A stretch of 64,000 bases of DNA from UBA1801 sp035353395. Lineage in GTDB: Bacteria > Acidobacteriota > Holophagae > Holophagales > Holophagaceae. Location of the stretch: the NCBI GenBank assembly GCA_035353395.1, contig DAOPZL010000012.1:1-64000 (forward strand), written 5' to 3'. A program made the translations under genes and the position numbers. Below, piece after piece: positions 8,713 through 17,377 of this stretch; positions within the stretch are counted from its first letter, which is position 1, and every line of letters starts with the position of its first letter. The notes under the pieces were generated by a model, which saw nothing but the letters and a program-made list of their open reading frames with translations, was not told where the DNA came from and searched no databases.

Positions 8713-9006
8713 ATGGGCTCCTGCTGTGACAACGGGCTGCGCCTGGACCCCGCCGTGCGCGAGAACGCGCGCCGCCGGCTCCTGAGCGTGAAGGGGCACG
8801 TGGAGGGCATCCTCCGCATGCTGGAGGACGAGCGGGTCTACTGCGGGGACGTGCTCAAGCAGATCAAGGCCGTGGACGGCGCGCTGGACAAGATCGGCAA
8901 CCTGGTGCTCCAGAGCCATCTCTGGCACCACGTGGTCACCGCCCACGAGCGGGGCGACGAGGAGCGGATCCTGGCCGAGCTGACGGAGATCCTCAAGTAC
9001 CGCTGA
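8713..9006 (+). CDS. csoR: CsoR/RcnR/FrmR-family metal-responsive repressor
   Basis: A 97-aa all-helical DNA-binding metal sensor. The family core is clear: RLLSVKGHVEGILRMLED, then YCGDVLKQI and LQSHLWHHVV. The usual ligand positions fall at Cys44, His69 and His73. Copper CsoR normally has Cys-His-Cys, whereas Cys-His-His is the pattern of the Ni/Co sensor RcnR. The N-terminus adds an unusual Cys4-Cys5 pair. Location between copZ and copA, and the CsoR-like dyad upstream, argue for copper control despite the ligand set. Start ATG 8713; a GAGG lies in the end of copZ. The csoR symbol is based on context. Confidence 0.75.
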   Translation: MGSCCDNGLRLDPAVRENARRRLLSVKGHVEGILRMLEDERVYCGDVLKQIKAVDGALDKIGNLVLQSHLWHHVVTAHERGDEERILAELTEILKYR

Positions 9007-9022
9007 AGGGCCGGAGGAGAGC

Positions 9023-11113
9023 ATGGCCACGAAGACCTACCGCGTGGAGGGCATGACCTGCGCCAGCTGCGTCAGGCGCGTCGAGAAGGCCCTGGCCGCC
9101 GTGCCGGGCGTCTCGGACGTCGCGGTGAACCTGGCGACGGAAGAGGCTACTTTGGCCTGCGATTCGGTGCCCGTGGAGACCCTCGCCGAGGCTCTGGAAT
9201 CCAGGGGCTACCACCTAGTCGTGGAGGCCGGGGCGGCCGCGCCGGAGCTGGGCCACGCCCTGGCGCGCGTGATCGCGGCCTGGGGCCTGACCCTCCCGCT
9301 CATGGCGGGCATGATCCCGGGCCTGGGGTGGCACATGCCCTGGCAGGTCCAGGCGGTCCTGAGCGCCCTGGCCGCCTTCGGGGCCGGGTATCCCTTCTTC
9401 CTGCACGCGGGGCGCCAGGCCCTGCACGGCGAGACGAGCATGGACACCCTCATCGCCCTCGGCGCCCTGGTGAGCTGGGGCTTCGGGCTCCACGAGGGGT
9501 TCCGCGGGAGCATGCACCCGCCCTTCGAGACGGCGGCGGCCCTGGTGGCCTTCCTGCTGGTGGGCAAGTACCTGGAGGCGAAGGCCAGGCACCGGGCCAC
9601 GGACGCCCTGGAGGCCCTGCTGAGGCTCGCGCCCGCCAAGGCTTTCCGGATCACGGCGGAGGGCGGCGAGGAGGAGGTCCCCTCGAGCCTGCTGTTGCCC
9701 GGGGACCTCGTGCGCGTGAAGCCGGGGGGCGCCGTGCCCGTGGACGGCCTCGTGGAGGCGGGCCGGGCCGACGTGGAGGAGGCCCTCCTGACGGGCGAGC
9801 CCCTGCCCGTGCCGAAGGCGGCCGGGGACGCGGTGATCGCCGGGGCCGTGGTCCACGGCGGGGCGCTGGAGGTGCGCGTGGCCTCCGTGGGCAGGCAGAC
9901 CTGGCTGGCGAAACTGGCGCGCCAGGTGGCCGACGCCCAGGGTTCGCGGGCGCCGGTCCAGGACCTGGCCGACAGGATCTCCGCGGTCTTCGTGCCGGGC
10001 GTCCTGGGCCTGGCGGCGGTCACCCTCGCGGCCTGGTGGCTGCGGACCGGCGACCTGTCCGTGGCCTGGCGGCCCGCGGTCACCCTCCTCGTCATCGCCT
10101 GCCCGTGTGCCCTGGGGCTGGCGACGCCCGTCGCCATGGCGGCCTCCCTGGGCACCGCGGCTCGCCGGGGGCTGCTGGTCCGGGACGCCTCGGCCATGGA
10201 GCGCCTCTCCCGGGTCACGGACCTGGCCTTCGACAAGACGGGCACCCTGACCGAGGGGAAACCGTCCCTGCGCGAGGTGCGGGCCCTGGCGGACCTGGAC
10301 CGGGACGCGCTGCTCCGGCTGGCCGCCGCCCTGGAACAGGGCTCGGAGCATCCCCTTGCCAAGGGGATCCTGGAGGCCGCGCGGGGGCTGGCCTGGCCCG
10401 AGGTCGCGGACTTCCGCGCCCATCCCGGCGGCGGCGTCACAGGCTCGGTGGAAGGCCGAAGCCTGCGGCTGGGCAGCGCCGCCTTCCTGGGGCTGGCCCT
10501 CCCGGGCCTGCCCGCCGCGGCGACGGCGGTGGGCCTGGCGGAGGAAGACCGGCTCCTGGGCATGTTCATCCTGGCCGACACCCTGCGGCCCGAGACGGGG
10601 GCCACCGTGGCCGCCTTGCGGGACCTCGGCCTGGAGCTGCACCTCTTCAGCGGCGACCGGCCCGAAGCCGTCGGAGTGGTCGCCGGGGAACTGGGCATCC
10701 AGGAGGCTCTGGGCGGGTGCGATCCCGGGTCCAAGCAGGCACGCATCCGGGCGCTGCAGGCCAAGGGAGCCGTGGTGGCCTTCGTCGGGGACGGGGTGAA
10801 CGACGCGCCGGCCCTGGCCCAGGCCGATGCGGGAATCTCCATGCCGGGCCTCGAGGCCGCCCAGGCGGCCGCGCCCATGAACCTCCTCAGGGGCGGCCTC
10901 GAGCCGCTGCTGGCGGTCCTCCGGCTGGCCCGCCGCACCCGGACCGTCGTGCGCCAGAACCTCGGCTGGGCCTTCGGCTACAACCTGGTGCTGATGCCCC
11001 TGGCCGCCTTCAACCTGCTGGACCGCTTCGGGGGTCCCATGCTGGCGGGCGCGGCCATGGGGATGAGCTCGCTCACGGTGGTGCTCAACGCCCTGAGGCT
11101 GAAGCGGGCCTGA
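9023..11113 (+). CDS. copA: Cu(I)-translocating P1B-type ATPase
   Basis: A 696-aa copper exporter of the inner membrane. It has one N-terminal HMA domain (GMTCASC, Cys13 and Cys16) and the TGE actuator loop. The transmembrane metal site CPC is at 360-362 and the phosphorylation motif DKTGT starts at Asp404. The SEHPLAKG motif and the GDGVNDAP hinge follow. The last two helices keep the Cu(I)-specific YN and MxxSS signatures (GYNLVL, AMGMSS). All catalytic residues are intact. GGAGGA lies 5 nt before the ATG. It is the third gene of the copper operon and the effector of copper detoxification. Confidence 0.95.
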   Translation: MATKTYRVEGMTCASCVRRVEKALAAVPGVSDVAVNLATEEATLACDSVPVETLAEALESRGYHLVVEAGAAAPELGHALARVIAAWGLTLPLMAGMIPGLGWHMPWQVQAVLSALAAFGAGYPFFLHAGRQALHGETSMDTLIALGALVSWGFGLHEGFRGSMHPPFETAAALVAFLLVGKYLEAKARHRATDALEALLRLAPAKAFRITAEGGEEEVPSSLLLPGDLVRVKPGGAVPVDGLVEAGRADVEEALLTGEPLPVPKAAGDAVIAGAVVHGGALEVRVASVGRQTWLAKLARQVADAQGSRAPVQDLADRISAVFVPGVLGLAAVTLAAWWLRTGDLSVAWRPAVTLLVIACPCALGLATPVAMAASLGTAARRGLLVRDASAMERLSRVTDLAFDKTGTLTEGKPSLREVRALADLDRDALLRLAAALEQGSEHPLAKGILEAARGLAWPEVADFRAHPGGGVTGSVEGRSLRLGSAAFLGLALPGLPAAATAVGLAEEDRLLGMFILADTLRPETGATVAALRDLGLELHLFSGDRPEAVGVVAGELGIQEALGGCDPGSKQARIRALQAKGAVVAFVGDGVNDAPALAQADAGISMPGLEAAQAAAPMNLLRGGLEPLLAVLRLARRTRTVVRQNLGWAFGYNLVLMPLAAFNLLDRFGGPMLAGAAMGMSSLTVVLNALRLKRA

Positions 11114-11125
11114 CCGCAAGCTAGT

Positions 11126-12484
11126 ATGGAAGGCTCCCCGCGCCCTCCAGGCCGGGGCTTCCAGGGGGACGGTCGAGTGCTGCTCAAGCTGTCGTGGCCC
11201 GTGATGGCGGGGATGGTGCTGCAGTGCCTGCTCGCCACGGTGGACATCTACTTCGTCTCCCGGCTGGGCACGACGGCCGCCGCGGCGGCGTCCCTGGGCA
11301 ACAGCGTCTCCGGCGTCATCTTCTTCTTCTCCACCCTGGTGTCGGCGGGCACCATCGCGCTGGTGGCCCGGAGCAGCGGACGGGGGGACGAGCGGGCCGT
11401 CCGGGAGATCTGCGGGATGTCGTTCACCCTCTCGGCGGCCATCGGTTCCGTCGTCGGCTTCGCCTGCATCCTGGCGACGGCGCCCATCGTCCGCGTCATG
11501 TTCAACCCGGACCCGGAGGTGCTGGAACTCACGCGCCAGTTCCTGGTGATCCTCTTCGCGGGGACGGGGCTGGTCTTCGCCAGCTCGTCGCTCCGGACCT
11601 CGATCCAGGCCGTGGGCGACACCCTGTCGCCCCTCTACGTCTTCGGGCTGGCCAATCTCCTCAACGCGCTCCTGAACCCTCTCTTCATCTTCAGGCTCGG
11701 CCTGGGGATCCGGGGCTCCGCCCTGGCGACGGTGGCCGCCACGGCCCTGGCCTTCCTGGCCATCAACGCCGTCCTCGTCCGCCGGCTCTACGGGGGCCGG
11801 CTGTCCCTCTTCCTGGCGTCACTGAGGCCCCGCCTGGACATGGGCCGGAGGATCCTCCGGATCGGGGGCTGGGCCTGCCTGCAGCAGGTGGCCCGGCCCC
11901 TCACCGGCATGCTGATGTTCCGCCTGGTCACCGAGACCGGCGGCCGGGCGGGCACGGCGGCCTTCGGGATCGGGGGCCAGCTCTTCAACTACATCTTCAT
12001 CTTCCTGGTGGGCCTCTCCACGGGGCTCTCCATCCTGGTGGGGCAGAGCCTGGGCCGGGGCGACCCCACGGCCTGCGATGCCCTGATCCGGAAGGGCATG
12101 CGGCTGGCCTGGATCAACGTGGCCCTCTTCGCCCTGCCGTTCCTCCTGTTCCCCCGCACCGTCATGGGCTTCTTCATCGCGGATCCCGCGGTCGTCGCCG
12201 CCGGGGTGTCCTACCTGCGCATCGTCTACGCCGGCCTCGTCTTCATCGTCTACATCTCGATCTACGGGGGCGTGTTCCAGGGCGCGGGGGACACCTTCCC
12301 GCCCATGATCGCCTCGCTCGTCGCCAACGCGCCCCTCAAGCTGGCGCTGGCCTACCTGCTGGCCAAGACGCTCCACATGGGCATCCGGGGCGTGTGGGCG
12401 GCCATCGCCGTGTCCGTCATGGCGGAGGCCGCCCTCATCGCGTTCTACTTCTGGAAGGATGAATGGAGACACAGGGCCGTCTGA
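11126..12484 (+). CDS. MATE-family multidrug/Na+ antiporter
   Basis: A 452-aa polytopic membrane protein with about twelve hydrophobic helices in two related halves, as in MATE exporters. The first helix contains LSWPVMAGMVLQ, and the VDIYFVSRLG segment after it is typical of the family. It would export cationic drugs or metabolites in exchange for H+ or Na+. The ATG at 11126 lacks a ribosome site and overlaps a TAGTAT box. The in-frame GTG at 11177 has GGGGGAC about 6 nt upstream and could be the true start (435 aa). It follows copA by 12 bp, so it may be read with the copper operon, though a copper role is not implied. Confidence 0.88.
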   Translation: MEGSPRPPGRGFQGDGRVLLKLSWPVMAGMVLQCLLATVDIYFVSRLGTTAAAAASLGNSVSGVIFFFSTLVSAGTIALVARSSGRGDERAVREICGMSFTLSAAIGSVVGFACILATAPIVRVMFNPDPEVLELTRQFLVILFAGTGLVFASSSLRTSIQAVGDTLSPLYVFGLANLLNALLNPLFIFRLGLGIRGSALATVAATALAFLAINAVLVRRLYGGRLSLFLASLRPRLDMGRRILRIGGWACLQQVARPLTGMLMFRLVTETGGRAGTAAFGIGGQLFNYIFIFLVGLSTGLSILVGQSLGRGDPTACDALIRKGMRLAWINVALFALPFLLFPRTVMGFFIADPAVVAAGVSYLRIVYAGLVFIVYISIYGGVFQGAGDTFPPMIASLVANAPLKLALAYLLAKTLHMGIRGVWAAIAVSVMAEAALIAFYFWKDEWRHRAV

Positions 12485-13692
12485 TGAAACGCACCCCGCT
12501 CACCCCGGCCATCCTGGCGTTCTTCGAGAAGGACCGGATCGCCACCCTGAACCTCGTCGGAGTCCTGCGGAACGAGCCGGGGCGGGAACTCCTCGTGGAC
12601 GACGACCAGAATCCCAAGGGTGTCCTGGTCAAGGGACCCGGGTTCTGGTACCTGCACACCCGGGACGAGGGCTTCCTGGAGGCGGTCTGCCTGGAACTGG
12701 AGAAGCAGGCTGGGTTCTACCGTTTCTCCGGAGTGTGGAAGCCCCTCGCCGACAAGCTCAAGGCCCGTTTCCCCGTGGTCTGGGACGCGCCCTGCGCCGT
12801 CTACTATTACCCGCCGGACGCCCCGCCTCCGGAACCCGGACGGGGGCCGGCGCAGAGCCTGGAGGTCCAGGACGCCGAGCTCATCGACACGCACCACGCC
12901 TACCGCCATCCCGGCAGCCTGGAGGAGATCCGGGCCTGCATCCGGGACCGCGCCTCCTCGGCGGTCCATGGGGACGGCGGGCCCGTCTGCTGGCTGCTGG
13001 TCCACGAGGATGATTCCCTGGGGATCATGTACACCCTGGAGGAGCACCGCAGGAAAGGCTATGCGGAGGTGGTCACCCGCGACCTGGTGCGGAAGCAGCT
13101 CGCCGCCGGGAGGACGCCCTTCCTCCAGATCCGGGACGACAACGGCATGTCGCCGGGCCTGGCCCTGAAGTGCGGCTTCGTGAAGGAGGGGAACTGCGAC
13201 TGGTTCGGCCTCATGGTGGGCGTACCCGAGGAACTGGGGGTGCTGGCCAGGACCTTGCGGAACCTGGCCGTGGAAGACCCGCGGGCGCCGGTGTCCGCGT
13301 GCCTCTTCCGCTTCCTGTCCAACCTGCCCCCGGGCTCCGGGGAAGGCGTGGAGGTGGCCGGGGACGAACGGGCATGGCTGGCCTTCGCCTCCCGGCAGTT
13401 CGGGCAGGTCCTTTCCGAGCCGCTCGTCCGCGAACTGAAGGCGAACGGATGGCTGCTGTGGGAGCGCCACGAGGGCGCCGTGACGGGCGTGGCGGCGCTG
13501 CTGTCGAAGGAGCCGCACGAGGATGCGGAGCTGCGCTGGTGGGCGGGCCGGGAGGAGGGGTTCCTCCTGCGGGCGCTGCAGAAGGGGAGATCCCTGGGCC
13601 TCGAGGTGGTCTACGTCCACGTGCCCGGCAGGGAGCGGGACGTCTTCGAACAGCTCGGCTTCCGCCTGGCCTACGCCGTGAAGGAGCCGTGA
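12463..13692 (+). CDS. Two-domain GNAT-like acetyltransferase
   Basis: A 409-aa predicted N-acyltransferase. The first GNAT domain ends with the acetyl-CoA loop EEHRRKGYAEVV (about 195-206) and a downstream DNGMSPGLALKCGF block, resembling the FR47/glycine-N-acyltransferase group. A second, degenerate GNAT-like segment occupies the last 130 residues (ending in FEQLGFRLAYA). Substrate unknown. Its start overlaps the MATE gene end by 22 nt. An ATG at 12484 in a TGATG overlap with the MATE stop is an alternative. Overlap and same strand suggest translational coupling. Confidence 0.7.
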   Translation: METQGRLMKRTPLTPAILAFFEKDRIATLNLVGVLRNEPGRELLVDDDQNPKGVLVKGPGFWYLHTRDEGFLEAVCLELEKQAGFYRFSGVWKPLADKLKARFPVVWDAPCAVYYYPPDAPPPEPGRGPAQSLEVQDAELIDTHHAYRHPGSLEEIRACIRDRASSAVHGDGGPVCWLLVHEDDSLGIMYTLEEHRRKGYAEVVTRDLVRKQLAAGRTPFLQIRDDNGMSPGLALKCGFVKEGNCDWFGLMVGVPEELGVLARTLRNLAVEDPRAPVSACLFRFLSNLPPGSGEGVEVAGDERAWLAFASRQFGQVLSEPLVRELKANGWLLWERHEGAVTGVAALLSKEPHEDAELRWWAGREEGFLLRALQKGRSLGLEVVYVHVPGRERDVFEQLGFRLAYAVKEP

Positions 13693-13720
13693 CCGGCCCG
13701 CCTCAGGCCTCGATCCGCCC

Positions 13721-13810
13721 CTGGAACCCGCGAAGGGCATGCCTTGGCCGAAAAACGCGGATCTCCGTTCCCCTTCGCGCCCATTCGGGAAAATTCGCGG
13801 TTCCCATGCT
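13721..13810. repeat. Intergenic imperfect palindrome (GGAACCGCGAA type)
   Basis: Lies between convergent genes. Arms CGCGAAGGG (13729-13737) and CCCTTCGCG (13771-13779) match perfectly. An outer GGAACCCGCG / CGCGGTTCCC pair extends the dyad to the whole interval. The same core recurs at 28750. It could serve as a two-way transcription stop or be a dispersed intergenic repeat. Confidence 0.45.
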
Positions 13811-13842
13811 TCCCCTGAATGCTTGCAGCCCCGAACGGGGGC

Positions 13843-14904
13843 TCAGGCCAGGAGCGGCTCCAGCCAGGCGAAGGCCCCGCCGGGGTCGAAGCTCTCCATG
13901 CCGTCCGGGTAGAGGAGGTCGGCCAGCTCGAAGGCGGGCGGAAGGGGCTTGTCGGCGAGGAAGGGCACGGCGATGCAGCGCATGAAGGCGCGGTGGGCCG
14001 CCTCCACGCCGGGGCGGGAATCCTCCACGACCACGCAGCACTCCGGGGGGAGGCCCAGGCGGCGGGCGGCCTCCAGGAACACGTCCGGAGCGGGCTTGCC
14101 CCGGGGGACTTCCTCCGCGGAGACCACGTGCTCGAAGGTGTCCGCGAGCCCCACGGAGGCCAGCAGGCGGCGGATGACCTCCGGGCCGGAGCCGGAGGCC
14201 ACGGCGACGGGCACTCCCCGGGCCACCAGCAGGTCGAGGAAGCGCTTCATCTCCGGGAAGACGCGGGTGGCGTGCTCCGCGATCTCCAGGTAGATCGCAT
14301 TCTTCTCCTCGGCCAGATCCCCGGGGGTGGCCTGGAGCCCGTAGCGGCGCACCAGGTCGTGCATCATGTCCAGGTTGCTCCCCCCGACGTAGCGGCGCTT
14401 GTCCTCCTCCGAGAAGGAGATGCCGTAGCGGGCGAGGAGTTCCTGGTCGGCGAGGAGGTAGTTGGGTTCGCTGTCGATGAGCGTTCCGTCCAGGTCGAAG
14501 ACGACGGCCCTCACGGGGGGGCGAGGCTCGGGAGCGATGCGGGCGGACAGCTCCAGGAGGTTTCCCTCCGGGTCGCTCAGCTCCGCCTCGCGGAAGCCGT
14601 CGCCGGTGTTGCGGGGCGGCCTGAGGGACAGGCCCGGGAAACCTGTCCCGGCGATGCGCGCGCACTCGGCATCCACGTCCGGCACCGACAGGGCGAGGTG
14701 CCCGCCGGAAGGCCGGAACGTCGCGTCGCGCGGGCGTTCCAGGAGCTCCAGGGAGAGCCCCTCCCGCTCCAGGAACACCGTGCGCAGGCCCGGCGTGCGG
14801 GTGCTGACGTACCGGTACCTGGGCCGGAAGCCCAGCACGGAGCGGTAGAACAGCTCCATGGTGAAGAGATCCCGAACTTCGATGCCGATGTGATCCAGGT
14901 TCAT
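13843..14904 (-). CDS. Glyoxalase/VOC-HAD phosphatase fusion protein
   Basis: 353 aa joining two domains. Residues 1-122 form a VOC domain (LDHIGIEVRD start, DPEGNLLEL end) with possible metal ligands His5, Glu53, His69 and Glu118. Residues 130-353 form a HAD hydrolase of the beta-phosphoglucomutase subgroup. There FDLDGTLID supplies nucleophile Asp137 and Asp139, followed by an ASGSG motif, KPAPDVF and EDSRPG. Both active sites look intact. I chose ATG 14904 over 14925 because a GAGGA lies close upstream. A reaction linking a VOC lyase or isomerase step to phosphate-ester hydrolysis is possible; the substrate is unknown. Confidence 0.8.
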   Translation of the reverse strand: MNLDHIGIEVRDLFTMELFYRSVLGFRPRYRYVSTRTPGLRTVFLEREGLSLELLERPRDATFRPSGGHLALSVPDVDAECARIAGTGFPGLSLRPPRNTGDGFREAELSDPEGNLLELSARIAPEPRPPVRAVVFDLDGTLIDSEPNYLLADQELLARYGISFSEEDKRRYVGGSNLDMMHDLVRRYGLQATPGDLAEEKNAIYLEIAEHATRVFPEMKRFLDLLVARGVPVAVASGSGPEVIRRLLASVGLADTFEHVVSAEEVPRGKPAPDVFLEAARRLGLPPECCVVVEDSRPGVEAAHRAFMRCIAVPFLADKPLPPAFELADLLYPDGMESFDPGGAFAWLEPLLA

Positions 14905-14954
14905 TGCGTCCTCGCCAGGAACCATTCTCGCGGGAGCCCGGCGGATCCGGAAGC

Positions 14955-14984
14955 AAAGGAAGGGGGCCTTCCGGCCCCCTTTCC
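14955..14984 (-). terminator. Terminator after the uracil permease gene
   Basis: Stem GGGGGCC / GGCCCCC with a TTCC loop and an A/T-extended base, immediately after the permease stop at 14987. Read on the minus strand it is followed by a T-rich stretch (CCTTTGCTT). This is a standard intrinsic terminator arrangement. Confidence 0.65.
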
Positions 14985-14986
14985 TC

Positions 14987-16351
14987 CTAGATCGTCTCCT
15001 CCGCGCCCTCGTCGTGGACCACGTCCGGTTCCTCGTTGGACCAGCCGAGCTGCTCGAAGAGGTAGAAGACGAGGCTGAGGACGATGGCCACCAGGGTTGC
15101 CAGGACCATGCCCTTGAGCTGGGTGCCGCCGATGTTGATGGGGACGCCGGAGATGCCCACCACGAACACCACGGCGGACAGCAGGAGGTTGCGGGACTTG
15201 GAGTAGTCCACCTTGGCCTCGATGAGCATGCGCAGGCCCGAGGCGGCGATCACGCCGAAGAGCATCATGCTGACGCCGCCGATGACGGGGGTGGGCAGGG
15301 TGCGGATGGCGCCGCTCACGTGGCCGAAGAAGGCGATGAAGATCGAGATGACGGCGGCGCCGCCGATGACCCAGACGGAGTAGACCCGGGTGATCGCCAT
15401 GACGCCCATGTTCTCGCCGTAGGTGGTGGTGGGGCAGGAGCCCGTGAGGCCGGAGATCATGGTGGAGAGGCCGTCGCCGAGCAGGGAGTTGTGGAGGCCG
15501 GGCTCCTTGAGGAGGTTGCGGCCGACGATGTTGCTGGTCACGAAGAGGTGGCCGATGTGTTCCGAGATGACCACGAGGGCCGCGGGGAGCACGATGAGGA
15601 TCGAGGCCCAGTCGAAGATGGGAAGGACGGGCCGCGGGATCGTCAGGAACTGGGCGCCGGTGACGGCGCTGAAGTCCACGACGCCGAGGATCACCGACAG
15701 GATGTAGCCGGCGATGACGCCGATCAGGATGGGGATGGCGGCCAGGAAGCCGCGGAAGACCACGGAGCCCACGATCACGACGGCCAGGGTGAACAGGGAG
15801 ATGAGGACGCAGGAGCCCACGATCTCCCCGGAGGCCATGGAGCCGCCCTTGAAGAAGGACATCCCGACGGCGACGGGGGCCAGTTCCAGGCCGATGAGGG
15901 CGACGATGGGCCCCATGGCCGCGGGCGGCAGCACGATGGAGATCCAGCGCCTGCCCGCGAAGCGGATGACGAGGGAGACCAGCGCGAAGGCCAGGCCCGC
16001 GATGAAGAATCCGCCCACCGCGCGCTGGAAGCCGATCTGCGGATCCAGGCCGGCCTTGGTGGCGGTGGCGATGCAGACCGCCGTGGGAGACAGGAACGCG
16101 AAGCTGGAGCCCAGGAAGGCCGGGGCCTTGCCCTTGCAGATGAAGAGGTAGATCAGGGTTCCGATGCCGTTCATCATGAGCACGAGGGCCGGATCGATGA
16201 CCATCTTGCCCGCCCAGGTGTTGAAGAGGATCGGCACCAGGATGGAGGCCCCGAACATCGCGAACAAATGCTGGAGACTCAAGGGGATGCCCTTCAGGAT
16301 CGGCACCTTCTGCTCGACCTGGATGATTTCCCTCTGCGCGGTAGCGGCCAT
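14987..16351 (-). CDS. uraA: Uracil permease, NCS2 family
   Basis: A 454-aa inner-membrane nucleobase:H+ symporter with about 14 hydrophobic segments. The opening LSLQHLFAMFGASILVP is a family hallmark. The substrate-site region ISEHIGHLF and the GSCPTTTYGENMGVMAITR block match UraA closely, pointing to uracil rather than xanthine or urate. The acidic C-terminal tail is cytosolic. GGGGGA lies a few bases before the ATG at 16351. The nearby plus-strand amidohydrolase could belong to pyrimidine breakdown, but the genes do not share a transcript. Confidence 0.88.
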   Translation of the reverse strand: MAATAQREIIQVEQKVPILKGIPLSLQHLFAMFGASILVPILFNTWAGKMVIDPALVLMMNGIGTLIYLFICKGKAPAFLGSSFAFLSPTAVCIATATKAGLDPQIGFQRAVGGFFIAGLAFALVSLVIRFAGRRWISIVLPPAAMGPIVALIGLELAPVAVGMSFFKGGSMASGEIVGSCVLISLFTLAVVIVGSVVFRGFLAAIPILIGVIAGYILSVILGVVDFSAVTGAQFLTIPRPVLPIFDWASILIVLPAALVVISEHIGHLFVTSNIVGRNLLKEPGLHNSLLGDGLSTMISGLTGSCPTTTYGENMGVMAITRVYSVWVIGGAAVISIFIAFFGHVSGAIRTLPTPVIGGVSMMLFGVIAASGLRMLIEAKVDYSKSRNLLLSAVVFVVGISGVPINIGGTQLKGMVLATLVAIVLSLVFYLFEQLGWSNEEPDVVHDEGAEETI

Positions 16352-16447
16352 TCCGTCCCCCTGGTATCACGGGCCGAGGCTCGGCCCGTCCGAATGAACG
16401 GTCCCGGCCTCGGCACAAACGTGCCTATCCTACGTTGGTTCGGGCAC

Positions 16448-16477
16448 GCGCGGAAGCGTTGGTTTCAGTTTCCGCGC
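16448..16477. promoter_or_regulatory. Inverted repeat between divergent uraA and unknown gene
   Basis: GCGCGGAA (16448-16455) and TTCCGCGC (16470-16477) are perfect arms with a 14-nt spacer, about 100 bp upstream of uraA. The position in a 265-bp divergent intergenic region suits an operator. A TTGACC element follows at 16495 but has no good -10 partner. No regulator gene is adjacent. Confidence 0.3.
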
Positions 16478-16616
16478 AGGAACCCAGGGAATCATTGACC
16501 CGCTGGCCAGGCTTTCAAAATAGAGGCGGCGAGGAACCCGTGACGCAAGGCGCAGACAGGACGGCGGCCCTGCAGGTAGCCTTCCGGAAGGGGTCCCCCC
16601 TCATCAGGAGATGATC

Positions 16617-17321
16617 ATGCCTGAAGCAGAATCAAGGATCGATTCAGGCTCCGGCTTCCGGGAAGAGGCTTTGGCGGTTGAACGGGCCTTCGCGATACGG
16701 GTGGCCTACGACGGCATCCGTTCGGCCTTCCTCTCTGCGCTGGCGGCGGATTCCGTCATCTGCGAGGAGGGTCCCGTCCCCGGCCGGGCCGCCTACGAGG
16801 CCCTGCCCGTGGACCACCAGGGCACCGTGATCTGGGAGATCTCCATGGACGCCGTCGCCGGCGACGGTACGCTGGCCTGCATGGCCGGACCCTACCGGCA
16901 GCTGGACGGGGCCGGCGCGGAGATCGCCACCGGCGCCTACTTTTCCGCCTGGAAGAGGGGATCCAGCCGAGGCCGTTTCGAGCTTGCACTGGATTTCTGG
17001 TCCCGCGGGGCGGCGTCCCCGGCCGGAGACCTGCCCTGGATCCGCCAGGAGGACGCGGGTTCGGCCGGGCGGGCCATGAAGCCCTTCCTCCAGGCCTGCC
17101 TCAAGGAGGGGCGGACTCCCCCGGTCGCCGGCGCGCTCCGCATCGGTCCGGCCGTCCCGGAGGACGGGCTGGCGCCGGGAGGCTTCTTCCAATCGGGCAG
17201 CGGCGAGCTCGGAGTGCTCTGGGGATCGAGACTCCGGAACGACGGCAGCCGGGGCGCCTTCGCGCTGCTCCTGGCCTCCGGCGAGCCGCAGCCGAGGCCG
17301 CTGCTGTTCATCGGCGCCTAG
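16617..17321 (+). CDS. Protein of unknown function
   Basis: A 234-aa soluble protein I do not recognise. Residues about 15-130 (AFAIRVAYDGIRSAFLSALA, then ICEEGPVPGRAAYEALP) loosely recall the NTF2/SnoaL-like DUF4440 fold: an N-terminal helix pair then a curved sheet. The second half has GALRIGP and GSGELGVLWGS segments that could be a repeat of the same fold. No signal peptide or membrane segment is seen. ATG 16617 is preferred to 16611 because GGAG then sits 6 nt away. It is 56 bp upstream of the amidohydrolase gene on the same strand. Confidence 0.6.
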   Translation: MPEAESRIDSGSGFREEALAVERAFAIRVAYDGIRSAFLSALAADSVICEEGPVPGRAAYEALPVDHQGTVIWEISMDAVAGDGTLACMAGPYRQLDGAGAEIATGAYFSAWKRGSSRGRFELALDFWSRGAASPAGDLPWIRQEDAGSAGRAMKPFLQACLKEGRTPPVAGALRIGPAVPEDGLAPGGFFQSGSGELGVLWGSRLRNDGSRGAFALLLASGEPQPRPLLFIGA

Positions 17322-17331
17322 GTTTCGCGGG

Positions 17332-17337
17332 TAGAAT
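17332..17337 (+). promoter_or_regulatory. Candidate -10 box TAGAAT
   Basis: GGGTAGAATCC lies 41 nt before the chosen amidohydrolase start. It matches the recurring box at other transcription-unit heads. No clear -35 is visible. Confidence 0.35.
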
Positions 17338-17377
17338 CCTCGGGATACCGCCCATGACTGGCGGGGGGAGTCGGACC

